The translations under genes were made by a program, and so were the position numbers. From contig JAAVDO010000005.1 of NCBI GenBank assembly GCA_014801735.1, forward strand, positions 15,641-79,640: a DNA stretch of 64,000 bases, read 5' to 3'. This stretch comes from Bacteroides sp. Its GTDB lineage: Bacteria; Bacteroidota; Bacteroidia; Bacteroidales; Muribaculaceae. Shown here one piece after another: positions 1 through 7,847 of the stretch (positions are counted from its first letter, which is position 1; every line of letters begins with the position of its first letter). A model generated the notes under the pieces. That model ran no database searches. It saw only the letters and a list, made by a program, of their open reading frames with translations, and was not told the origin of the DNA.

Positions 1-135
1 GGAACTCAAACCTTGTGCCTTCAGAAGCACAGCCTTGCATCGCATACGAAAAGCATGTGAGGTTCCATTGCGATATCCGTTTTCCAAAGCCTTTTGTTGC
101 TTTGATGTCAATTCTATTGTCTTGATTTTGCCCAT
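1..135 (-). CDS. IS630-type transposase, N-terminal fragment (cut by window edge)
   Basis: Only the first 45 codons lie in the window; the frame is open to base 1 from an ATG at 133-135. The peptide starts MGKIKTIELTSKQQ and continues with an Arg/Lys-rich helix (RMRCKAVLLKAQG). This matches the N-terminal helix-turn-helix of IS630/Tc1-like transposases, which recognises the element's terminal repeats. The DDE catalytic part would lie to the left. No terminal inverted repeat or target duplication could be identified on the right side, so the exact element end is unknown. It could also be a stand-alone HTH protein derived from such a transposase. Confidence 0.65.
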   Translation of the reverse strand, partial: MGKIKTIELTSKQQKALENGYRNGTSHAFRMRCKAVLLKAQGLSS

Positions 136-298
136 GTGGAGAGATTGTGTATATATGGGTATAACGGAAAATCGCCTCAAACATTATCGTTCAAACTATT
201 TTTGTGAATAAACTTATAAATGAAAGTTTTGCAGAATTAGTTGGTAATACATGAATTCCATCAACAGATTGATATATGTTTTATAACATACATGGATA

Positions 299-331
299 TT
301 TCATTAATACAATAAAAAATTATTATCTTTG
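299..331 (+). promoter_or_regulatory. Putative sigma-AB promoter for the DUF4026-type gene
   Basis: TATCTTTG at 324-331 matches the -7 consensus TAnnTTTG. An imperfect -33 element, TTTC, lies at 299-302, 21 nt upstream. The predicted start near 337 leaves about 48 nt of leader to the ATG at 385. Confidence 0.5.
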
Positions 332-384
332 TGTGATCAAACATTATCTGCAAATAATTGGCCTAATGATCGGCTGATAAATAT

Positions 385-1683
385 ATGGCTGTTTTCAGAC
401 GAAACATGAAATCCGGAGAAAGTATGAAGGAGAAAGCTCCAGAATACTGGGAAGAAACATCCTACTTCAGGATACTTCCGAAAAGCGGCATCATTGATTA
501 TCCCAATGAGCTGTTCAGCCGCATCGAATCCATTGATGATCTTGAAATAATTGAGGCAGTCCCGTTTGAACCTGATGGTTCGGGCAGACCGGGAAAGTTA
601 GTTGTGTCATACAAAGATGAGACCTTCGAAGCCGGCTACTATATTGATGAATTCCATTTTTCCGATTCATACAATCTGCGTACATATTTCTTCTCCGAGA
701 GCGAGCTTTCGGCCATACGTGTTGCAGATTCAGCTCTCGTGCTGTTTATGAATTTCGGTCGGGATAGCAAATTGTCATATCATCTGCAGCTTAAGCTTGC
801 GATAGCTCTGGTGCCTGATATGCTTGCCATTGTTGATGAAAGTGCTGAGAAGGTTGTAAATGCGCGTTGGGTCCGTCTGGCGGCCCAGTCTACCGTTTTG
901 CCGGGACCATCCTCACTGTTTACGGTTCAGGCTATATCGAATGAAAAGAATGAAGTTTGGCTTCATACCCATGGCCTGACGCGTTGTGGCCTCTATGAAC
1001 TTGAAATTTTAGGATCGGATGTGGAGCATTACAACGACCACTATCATGTTCTGTCGAGTCTTGCGTCACGTATGCTTGATAAAGCTGACGATGCGCCAGA
1101 TCAAGCTGAAGGTGTACATTTAGGATTGTTTTTCGATAATTCACCTATTGTCACTACATTTGTTTCCTGGGACAAAGGCCTGTGGGAATATCCGAGAAAT
1201 ATACTTGGCGGTATCGCGGACCGAAAGGAGGGTCACAACACTCATTCGGCACTGATATTTTTTTACGACGATGATGAGGATGAGGCAAATGGCTTCTTCC
1301 GCAAGATCAATGACTACGACAACAAGCTGACTGACAATCCTCTGTTTTTTATCAGCGACAGCGAGACTCAACGTATGAGTGACTTGGCTCGTGAGCGGTT
1401 TGGTCTTGTAAGATATATGGGCCAGAAAGAAACACCGATTATAATAAAGGCCGGCCTTAAAACTGATAGTAGCCAGCAATCAGATGAGCGTGAGCATATA
1501 TGGCTTGAATTGCTCGAGATCGACGGTGATAAGATCAAAGGAAAACTCGTTCAGAATCCTTACGATATAAGCGCTCTTCATGAGGGCGATGAAGTGTGGT
1601 TCTCTGTCAACGATGTGACTGACTGGAGGATATACCTTGAAAATTATTCGGTAGAACCGGATACGGCTTACCTTCTGGTCTGA
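385..1683 (+). CDS. DUF4026 / DUF2314-type protein of unknown function
   Basis: A 432-residue soluble protein with no signal peptide or membrane segment. The last 75 residues or so (EHIWLELLEIDGDKIKG, then NPYDI, EGDEVWFSVNDVTDW) look like a DUF2314 domain; the preceding part resembles DUF4026 proteins of gut Bacteroidales. Both assignments are from memory of family patterns, and neither family has a known activity. The start could be ATG 385, 406 or 424; a GGAG stands 5 nt before 424, but such sites count little in this phylum, and 385 has the AT-rich upstream typical of it. It is monocistronic: a promoter lies before it and a hairpin after it. Confidence 0.75.
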   Translation: MAVFRRNMKSGESMKEKAPEYWEETSYFRILPKSGIIDYPNELFSRIESIDDLEIIEAVPFEPDGSGRPGKLVVSYKDETFEAGYYIDEFHFSDSYNLRTYFFSESELSAIRVADSALVLFMNFGRDSKLSYHLQLKLAIALVPDMLAIVDESAEKVVNARWVRLAAQSTVLPGPSSLFTVQAISNEKNEVWLHTHGLTRCGLYELEILGSDVEHYNDHYHVLSSLASRMLDKADDAPDQAEGVHLGLFFDNSPIVTTFVSWDKGLWEYPRNILGGIADRKEGHNTHSALIFFYDDDEDEANGFFRKINDYDNKLTDNPLFFISDSETQRMSDLARERFGLVRYMGQKETPIIIKAGLKTDSSQQSDEREHIWLELLEIDGDKIKGKLVQNPYDISALHEGDEVWFSVNDVTDWRIYLENYSVEPDTAYLLV

Positions 1684-1742
1684 ACTGGTTTAAAATCCTA
1701 TCTCCCTATAACCAAATTTTGCGTCGTACCACTCTTTAGTGG

Positions 1743-1783
1743 AATCGCACCGGCCTGATTATCTGAATCTGACCGGTGCGATT
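1743..1783. terminator. Bidirectional hairpin terminator
   Basis: A perfect 11-bp inverted repeat, AATCGCACCGG at 1743-1753 and CCGGTGCGATT at 1773-1783, has a 19-nt loop. It sits between two convergent genes (ends at 1683 and 1810) and is followed by a T-rich stretch on the plus strand. Confidence 0.7.
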
Positions 1784-1809
1784 GATTTTGATAGCTTTAT
1801 CGTAAGATG

Positions 1810-3312
1810 TTAGCTTTTCTGTGGAGGAGTGGTGTCAGAGGTCTGCTGAGGGTCGGAATCTACGCGTGTTGACCGGGGACCGTCTGGTGCGTTTGGATTC
1901 TGGAAGAATGGATATGGCATTCCAAACATCTCGTCAACTTTGTTGGCCTGATTGCTCAGATAGCCGGCGGCAACAACATCGCGAGACGACGGACTCTCAT
2001 AAGAATAGAGCTGGAACACGTGGAGCATTGCTGCCAGATGTTCGAAGATCGTGTCTTGAATAGCCTCATAGGGGAACCACTGTGATGTCGATGTAAAGCA
2101 ATAGATCTGCAGAGGAATACCTCCGGCAACCTGGGCCAAAGTCGAAACGAAGCAGTCATCCACATGAGAAACGTGAGGGTTGGCGTCAAGCCACATCTTC
2201 ATATAAGCGCGGAAAAGACCGAGATTGGTATCGATTGTTCCGTTTACAAGTCCTGCCGGATTATTGACATCGGCAACTTGACCGGCGGCTTTTTGAGCAA
2301 GTTTAGTAGTGATGAAGTGGTCCATGAAAGGAACCGATTTCAGATTCTCGAGCATCTGAGGTGTGGCCGGTAGCACACTGTCGGCATCGATCATATAGCT
2401 ACGGCATACACGTCGGGTGTTGCTTTCCTGCATCGAGCGGTAATTGGTAAAGCTACCGCTTATCAGGCTGTAGGGTGGCAGTGTGGTGGTCGTTTTATCC
2501 CAGTTTTGCACTTTAACCGAAACGAGTGTCACCTCTTCAACGGTGCCGTTAGCATCCGTACCGTCAACTTTAATCCAGTCGCCTACATGCAGACTGTCAT
2601 TTTCTGAAAGCTGGAGACCCGCTGCAAGACCGAGAATGCTGTCTTTGAATATCAAAAGCAGCACTGCACTGAAAGCACCGAGACCGGCAAGGAAAGATCC
2701 GGGCGATTTGTCGATAATCAGACAAATCACGATGATGGCTGCTATTATCCACACTATGCCTTTTGCAAGCTGTGCAAGACCGTTAAGTGGCAGTTTACGT
2801 TTATTCTCACGCTCGTCGATATGACGCCATATAGCCGTAATCAGGGCGGAAATTGCGATTCCTGTCACATAGACAACATAAATCAGTGTGACTTTGGTGA
2901 GAAGGGTCGCGAGTTTGTCGTGACTTGACAGAGTGAACTGTATCAGAATCAGAAACACGAGAGCCGGTATCATTCTGCAGACCTTCGAAAAGAAATCCAC
3001 GTTAGTCAAGCGATTGAATACTTCGGAATTCCATTTCTTAACGATCTGTCTTACTGATCCCAGAATAATCCATTTTGCGATATAACCCACAATCATGGCT
3101 ATACCGAGCACCACGACGGCATATAGGATCGTTACACAAGTCTCGTTGTTTTCCAGTCCGACCCAGCTCAGTAGCCAGTCGACTATTCTCATGATAAGGT
3201 CTGCCACATCAGAGTAGCTGTCCTCGTCTATCCCCATCAGGTGCTCGACCTCCGCTTTCGTTGCGGCAGTCATGGTGTCCTTGCTGGTGGGCGAAATAAG
3301 CATTGAAATCAT
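1810..3312 (-). CDS. MscS-family mechanosensitive channel, YbdG-like
   Basis: A 500-residue membrane protein with about five hydrophobic helices in residues 60-235, the last a Gly/Ala-rich pore-type helix (FLAGLGAFSAVLLLIFKDS). The MscS beta domain follows (VGDWIKVDG, GTVEEV, VQNWDKTTT, LPPYSLIS). Length and the long C-terminal region fit the YbdG (miniconductance) branch rather than short MscS. It would sit in the inner membrane and release solutes on hypo-osmotic shock. The Pro/Ser/Thr-rich tail (last 25 residues) is probably disordered. It stands alone; ATG 3303 is an alternative start three codons downstream. Confidence 0.88.
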   Translation of the reverse strand: MISMLISPTSKDTMTAATKAEVEHLMGIDEDSYSDVADLIMRIVDWLLSWVGLENNETCVTILYAVVVLGIAMIVGYIAKWIILGSVRQIVKKWNSEVFNRLTNVDFFSKVCRMIPALVFLILIQFTLSSHDKLATLLTKVTLIYVVYVTGIAISALITAIWRHIDERENKRKLPLNGLAQLAKGIVWIIAAIIVICLIIDKSPGSFLAGLGAFSAVLLLIFKDSILGLAAGLQLSENDSLHVGDWIKVDGTDANGTVEEVTLVSVKVQNWDKTTTTLPPYSLISGSFTNYRSMQESNTRRVCRSYMIDADSVLPATPQMLENLKSVPFMDHFITTKLAQKAAGQVADVNNPAGLVNGTIDTNLGLFRAYMKMWLDANPHVSHVDDCFVSTLAQVAGGIPLQIYCFTSTSQWFPYEAIQDTIFEHLAAMLHVFQLYSYESPSSRDVVAAGYLSNQANKVDEMFGMPYPFFQNPNAPDGPRSTRVDSDPQQTSDTTPPQKS

Positions 3313-3905
3313 AATGAGATGATAATAGGTGATTATTGCAATGAAATGTCTGTTACTTCACAACAACCGGACCTCTGCTTTTGTTCACATTACGATATTT
3401 TCTGAGTTGCATTTTCAAGTCGGAGAACGCTATTTATCATTGAGTCTTTGTTTTATTATATGGAAGTCAGTCTGTGTGGCGCAAGTATGTGTCTCATGAA
3501 TGATATCCGTTCCCGAAGGATTGTCAATCTCAACATGGGACAGGATTCGACCTTATCAGTTCGCCTTTCATTCTGAGAGTAGATGTGAGTATCGACTACT
3601 CCAGTGAATTTTAGACTTCCGAAAGGTTGTGAATGGTGCCCGCTTTGCAATAGCCAATTTCCTGATCAATAGGCTCGAATTCGGTTGTATAGATAATTAT
3701 TGCCTCCGCTTGCTGAAATGTTGGGGCAGCAATACTCATCTCGAATTTTTCCGTTATACTGACGAGAAGTTGGAGCGGAAGCATTAATAGAACGTTGATT
3801 ATTACAAAGTTTATTACGAGTGGATAGATGGATCTGACAATAAGGTTTATGCTATCTATTCTATGGCTTCTCTATCAAATAAAAAATACCTGCCTTCAGG
3901 GCAGG
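3313..3905. other. Non-coding stretch without a confident gene
   Basis: No gene with recognisable homology is visible here. On the plus strand one frame is open from 3608 to 3784, then broken by TAA TAG at 3785-3790, and open again to 3961, but it lacks an ATG in its first part. It reads a little like the end of a decayed recombinase (YTDEKLERKH before the stops), which I cannot confirm. A 6-bp hairpin (CCTGCC/GGCAGG, 3889-3905) lies at its right end. Confidence 0.5.
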
Positions 3906-4108
3906 AAAATAAAAAAAGGGAGAATCATCATCACGACGCCTCTCCCTCTAAACCTTTATCTTAATCTAATACTATGAAAAACACACACACAAATGTATAT
4001 CTTATAATTGACAGGACTTAAAAGTCAGTCAATATTTCATCGTTTCAATATGTCTATCAGGCAAAATTCATTGTCTTTCAGACAGTCAGTAGAGATCTCT
4101 TTCTCTTG
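3906..4108 (-). ncRNA. Candidate small RNA (no family recognised)
   Basis: The minus strand carries a good promoter (TTTG at 4144-4147, 21 nt, TAACTTTG at 4115-4122) predicting a start near 4108. A hairpin at 3918-3946 (GGGAGA/TCTCCC) followed by a run of seven Ts and TTTT at 3906-3917 makes a Rho-independent terminator. The roughly 190-nt transcript holds further hairpins (TGTCT/AGACA near 4075, ATTGAC/GTCAAT at 4007-4033) and no convincing reading frame. A 6S-like or other regulatory RNA is possible, but its two ends do not pair obviously. A 15-codon frame on the plus strand (3974-4021) overlaps it. Confidence 0.45.
3918..3946 (-). terminator. Rho-independent terminator of the candidate small RNA
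   Basis: GGGAGA at 3918-3923 pairs with TCTCCC at 3941-3946. On the minus strand it is followed by TTTTTTTATTTT (3917 down to 3906), and a second small GC hairpin lies just beyond at 3889-3905. Confidence 0.6.
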
Positions 4109-4114
4109 ACAGTG

Positions 4115-4147
4115 CAAAGTTAATATTTAATTCATATATCTTCCAAA
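4115..4147 (-). promoter_or_regulatory. sigma-AB promoter of the candidate small RNA
   Basis: On the minus strand TTTG (4144-4147) and TAACTTTG (4115-4122) are separated by 21 nt. This is a full match to the Bacteroidetes -33/-7 consensus. Confidence 0.6.
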
Positions 4148-4217
4148 TTTATTGACATTTTTTTTGTGTAAATGGCACATTTTTTAGTACAGCCTTAGTT
4201 TAATTCCTTTCGTAAGG

Positions 4218-4251
4218 TTGCGGGAGTTATTAATTTAATTCACTACCTTTG
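4218..4251 (+). promoter_or_regulatory. Promoter of the hydrolase-MurF-Ddl operon
   Basis: TACCTTTG at 4244-4251 matches TAnnTTTG, with TTGC at 4218-4221 as a weak -33 element 22 nt upstream. The predicted start near 4257 leaves a leader of only about 12 nt before the ATG at 4270. Confidence 0.55.
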
Positions 4252-4269
4252 TAAAACTTTAGCGATATA

Positions 4270-5031
4270 ATGAAACAAAGTTTAGAAATCAACGGGCTCA
4301 ATGTGTGCTACGATGTATCGGGCAGCGGCTCACCTCTGATCCTAATGCATGGATGGGGGTGTAGTCATTCCACGGTTAAGTCGATTGCGCAGATTGCATC
4401 CGAAACCAATACAGTGTATAATATCGATCTCCCAGGTTTCGGAGACAGCGAAGAACCGGACAGTGTCTGGTCGGTAGAAGATTATACTATATTCATTGAG
4501 AAATTTGCCGAAAAACTGAAAATAGAGAATCCCGTGCTTATCGGGCACTCTTTCGGTGGCCGCATCTCAATACTCATGGCCTCAAGACAGAGAGTGAACA
4601 AAGTGGTTTTGGTAGATGCTGCCGGTGTGAAACCGAAACGTTCGGCCAAATACTATGTGAAGGTTTATTCATTCAAGCTTATGCGGCTGCTTGCCGAGAC
4701 TTTTATTGGAAAAGAGAAGTCGAAGGCGTGGATAGAGCGCCGGAGGGCAAAAGTCGGTTCGGCAGACTATGCAGCGGCATCTCCGTGCATGAGAGCGATT
4801 CTATCAAAATGTGTCAACGAAGATCTTAAGAGCGTGATGCCCCGTATCAGTGCTCCCACTCTTTTGATATGGGGCGAAAATGACACCGCAACACCAGTGA
4901 GAGATGCAAAAATTATGGATAAACTTATTCCGGATACGGGTCTGGTGATATTCGAGAACGCCGGCCATTACAGTTTTCTTGACTGTCCGGGACGTTTTGC
5001 AGCCGTTTTGAGAAGTTTTCTGAAAAGTTGA
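4270..5031 (+). CDS. Alpha/beta-hydrolase, first gene of the MurF/Ddl operon
   Basis: A 253-residue cytoplasmic serine hydrolase. The oxyanion-hole HGWG (about residue 27), nucleophile elbow GHSFGG (about 92), acid in GENDTATP and histidine in AGHYSF together give a complete Ser-Asp-His triad. The family covers esterases, lipases and acyltransferases; the substrate cannot be read from the sequence. It lies 10 nt before the membrane MurF-like gene and shares its promoter, which suggests a linked role in handling an amino-acid or peptide ester or a cell-wall intermediate. That link is inference. Confidence 0.85.
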   Translation: MKQSLEINGLNVCYDVSGSGSPLILMHGWGCSHSTVKSIAQIASETNTVYNIDLPGFGDSEEPDSVWSVEDYTIFIEKFAEKLKIENPVLIGHSFGGRISILMASRQRVNKVVLVDAAGVKPKRSAKYYVKVYSFKLMRLLAETFIGKEKSKAWIERRRAKVGSADYAAASPCMRAILSKCVNEDLKSVMPRISAPTLLIWGENDTATPVRDAKIMDKLIPDTGLVIFENAGHYSFLDCPGRFAAVLRSFLKS

Positions 5032-5041
5032 TCATAACAGT

Positions 5042-6637
5042 ATGGGTATTACAATAATCTTTCTGATCTGTGCGCTCTTTCCGCTCGTTAATATGGCGCT
5101 CGAACTGAAGCGCGATCTAATGATGCTCCAGCAAAATTCCTATCGCAAAGAGCGTTATCAGAAGTGGCTGAAACAGAGCGGTGACACAACCTCGACCGTG
5201 CGTCTGCTCGGTATGGTTGTGTTTCTGGCATCTCTTGTGACATGGGCCTCGACCGACTGGGCATTGGCAATGATAGTGATGTTCTGCAGTGGCAATATCC
5301 TATATCTGCTACGGGCAAAATATAAAAAGCCGCTTGTGTGGACCAAGAGGGCCAAACGGCTATATGCAGTCCAAATAGCCGTGAGTCTGATCGTGATTGG
5401 CGTAGGAACAATTGTGTTCGGAGTGCATTCTCTCCGAGCAGCCGCTTTTGCCTGCTCGTTGTCGGCACTTCTTGTGTATTGCGGATCGCATATCGTCACG
5501 ATGGCGGCCCTTGTGATTCTGCAGCCTTATGAGAACAAGGTGAACCGCATGTTTTATGAGGATGCTGAGCGGATTCTCAAGTCAATGCCAGACTTAACCA
5601 TTATAGGCATTACTGGCAGCTATGGAAAGACATCGACCAAGCATTATCTTTACAGGATACTGTCGGAACAGTTTGATACACTAATGACTCCGGGCAGTTA
5701 TAATACCACACTTGGTGTCATCCGAACTGTGAGAGAGATGCTAAAGCCCTATAATGAGGTGTTCATCGTTGAGATGGGTGCCAAGAATATCGGTGACATA
5801 AAAGAGATATGTGATCTGGTTCATCCGGAGATAGGAATCGTGACAGCCGTAGGCGAGCAACATCTTGAATCGTTTAAAACAATCGAGAACGTTAGAAACA
5901 CGAAATTCGAGCTCGTTGATTCATTACCCGGAACAGGTCTGGCTGTTGTAAATGATGATTTTGTATATGCAGCCGACCGAAAAGTAGAGAATGTAGAGTG
6001 CGCGAGATATGCTGTCAGAAACAAGAGTGGCGCGGAATATACCGCCGAGGAAATTACCTACGGGCCTACAGGCACTACATTCGTGATGCGCGGACCTGAC
6101 TGCGAACTGAAACTGACGACAAAGCTTGTCGGAGAATGCAATATATCGAATCTTATGGGTGCCGTGATAGTGGCACGACGTCTCGGAGTACCTGACGAGA
6201 AGATCAGGTATGCAGTGGAGCAGATCGAGCAGGTGGAACACCGCCTGAACATGAAGCGAACCCCGGGCGGAGTGACTATTATTGATGATGCCTTCAACAG
6301 CAATCCGACAGGATCGGCCATGGCGCTTGATGTTCTTGCGTCTATGAAGGGTGGCGAGAGAATAATTGTTACCCCGGGAATGATTGAACTGGGCGAAAAG
6401 CAGTTTGATCTTAATAAGGCTTTCGGAAGTAAGATAGCCGAAAGTGCTGATATCGCTATTGTTGTGGGCGAATATAACCGTGAGGCAATCATGAATGGTA
6501 TAGAGGAAGGCGGTATGAATAAGGCTAATGTCCATCCGGCCGAATCTTTCAAACACGCCCAAGAGATACTGGCCGGTATCCTTAAGCCAGGTGATACAGT
6601 GCTATACGAAAATGATCTTCCTGACACTTTCAAGTGA
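5042..6637 (+). CDS. Membrane-anchored MurF-like Mur ligase
   Basis: A 531-residue protein. Residues 1-160 hold about five hydrophobic helices instead of the soluble UDP-muropeptide-binding domain of standard MurF. The Mur ligase centre follows: P-loop GITGSYGKTST (189-199), YNTTLG, the EMGA motif, a central HLE motif (EQHLESF) and the C-terminal domain (DDAFNSNP, VTPGMIELG), ending ENDLPDTFK. Mur ligases join an amino acid or dipeptide to a carboxylate using ATP. The pairing with a Ddl 28 nt downstream suggests use of a D-Ala-D-Ala-like dipeptide. With the binding domain replaced by membrane helices, a lipid-linked acceptor is plausible but unproven. Confidence 0.85.
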   Translation: MGITIIFLICALFPLVNMALELKRDLMMLQQNSYRKERYQKWLKQSGDTTSTVRLLGMVVFLASLVTWASTDWALAMIVMFCSGNILYLLRAKYKKPLVWTKRAKRLYAVQIAVSLIVIGVGTIVFGVHSLRAAAFACSLSALLVYCGSHIVTMAALVILQPYENKVNRMFYEDAERILKSMPDLTIIGITGSYGKTSTKHYLYRILSEQFDTLMTPGSYNTTLGVIRTVREMLKPYNEVFIVEMGAKNIGDIKEICDLVHPEIGIVTAVGEQHLESFKTIENVRNTKFELVDSLPGTGLAVVNDDFVYAADRKVENVECARYAVRNKSGAEYTAEEITYGPTGTTFVMRGPDCELKLTTKLVGECNISNLMGAVIVARRLGVPDEKIRYAVEQIEQVEHRLNMKRTPGGVTIIDDAFNSNPTGSAMALDVLASMKGGERIIVTPGMIELGEKQFDLNKAFGSKIAESADIAIVVGEYNREAIMNGIEEGGMNKANVHPAESFKHAQEILAGILKPGDTVLYENDLPDTFK

Positions 6638-6665
6638 AAAAATAAAACTAAAACGACGATAAAAA

Positions 6666-7847
6666 ATGAAAACCAATATCGGTGTTTTCTTTGGAGGACG
6701 ATCGACCGAGCATGAGATCTCGGTGATCTCGGCCTCACAGGCCATGAGTGCGATAGATAAAGACCACTATGACGTTACGCCAATATATATCAGCAAAGAG
6801 GGTAGATGGTATACCGGAGAAGCATTACTCGATCTGAAGGCTTATCGCGATATACCGTCATTACTGGAGCGCTGTGAGGAAGTGTATATGCGTCCGGTGT
6901 ATGGTGACTACAATCTCTACAGGACGAAGAGCCATGGCATTTTCGGACCTAAGGGCCCGGTGACTACCCTCGATGTGGTAATTCCCGTTCTACACGGTTC
7001 AAATGGCGAGGACGGGATATTTGAGGGTGTTCTTGAATCGATAGGAATACCTTTCGCAGGGTGCAACACGCTGTCATCGGCCAACGGTATGGATAAGATC
7101 ACCATGAAGATGATACTGCAGTCGTGCGATATACCGGTGGTCGACTACGTATGGTTTACCGATAAGGAATGGTTCGCAAAGCGAGATGAACTTATAAAAC
7201 GCATAGAAGGTAAGTTGGGTTACCCGGTGATCGTTAAACCTGCTAATCTCGGTTCGAGTGTAGGAATAGGAGCGGCACACAACCTGGAGCAGCTTACGGC
7301 ACGAGTAGACGATGCCCGTCGATACAGCACGAGAATAATAGTAGAGCATATGGTCACCAATCTCAAGGAGATCAATTGCTCGGTGCTTGGTGATTGCGAC
7401 GACTATCAGACCAGTGTCTGCGAGGAACCGATGAAATCGGACGAGATTTTAAGTTATGAGGATAAGTATATGGGCGGTCACAAAGGTGCCAAGGGAATGC
7501 AGGCATCAAAGAAGCGTATTCCTGCTGATCTGCCTGAGGCCATGAGTGACAGAATCCGTTTTCTTGCCGGCGAAACATTCAGAGTTCTATCGTGTAATGG
7601 CGTGAGCCGAGTTGATATGATTGTGGATGACGACAACGGAAACATATATGTTAACGAGATCAATACTATCCCGGGATCGCTGTCGTTCTATCTCTGGGAA
7701 GCGACCGGCATAAAGTTTGATAAACTCATGGATAATCTGATAAAATTGGCTCTAAAGCGCAAACGCGAGCAGTCGCAGAAGACCGTGAGCTATAATCAGA
7801 ATATCTTCGCAATGGGGCGCGGAGTGAAAGGTGGTATCAAGAAATGA
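6666..7847 (+). CDS. ddl: Atypical D-alanine--D-alanine ligase family protein
   Basis: A 393-residue ATP-grasp ligase with the Ddl signatures GVFFGGRSTEHEIS at the N-terminus, LHGSNGEDG, KPANLGSSVGIG, and a YEDKY omega-loop motif. The metal-binding segment reads VNEINTIPGSLSFYLWE, where the usual enzyme has NTLPGFT. This marks the branch that in my memory travels with membrane MurF-like ligases in gut bacteria. The C-terminal tail of about 35 residues is basic and longer than in standard Ddl. The likely reaction is ATP-dependent D-Ala-D-Ala (or related dipeptide) synthesis. Its stop overlaps the next start as ATGA. Confidence 0.85.
   Translation: MKTNIGVFFGGRSTEHEISVISASQAMSAIDKDHYDVTPIYISKEGRWYTGEALLDLKAYRDIPSLLERCEEVYMRPVYGDYNLYRTKSHGIFGPKGPVTTLDVVIPVLHGSNGEDGIFEGVLESIGIPFAGCNTLSSANGMDKITMKMILQSCDIPVVDYVWFTDKEWFAKRDELIKRIEGKLGYPVIVKPANLGSSVGIGAAHNLEQLTARVDDARRYSTRIIVEHMVTNLKEINCSVLGDCDDYQTSVCEEPMKSDEILSYEDKYMGGHKGAKGMQASKKRIPADLPEAMSDRIRFLAGETFRVLSCNGVSRVDMIVDDDNGNIYVNEINTIPGSLSFYLWEATGIKFDKLMDNLIKLALKRKREQSQKTVSYNQNIFAMGRGVKGGIKK

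Noticed and set aside
3456..3650. A 64-codon minus-strand frame in the large gap
   Set aside because: No promoter, no ribosome site and no family resemblance; length is expected by chance.
5924..6738. Two long minus-strand frames over the MurF-like gene and its junction with ddl
   Set aside because: They overlap each other and the conserved ligase genes, show Ser/Ile/Pro-rich composition typical of antisense frames, and have no homology.
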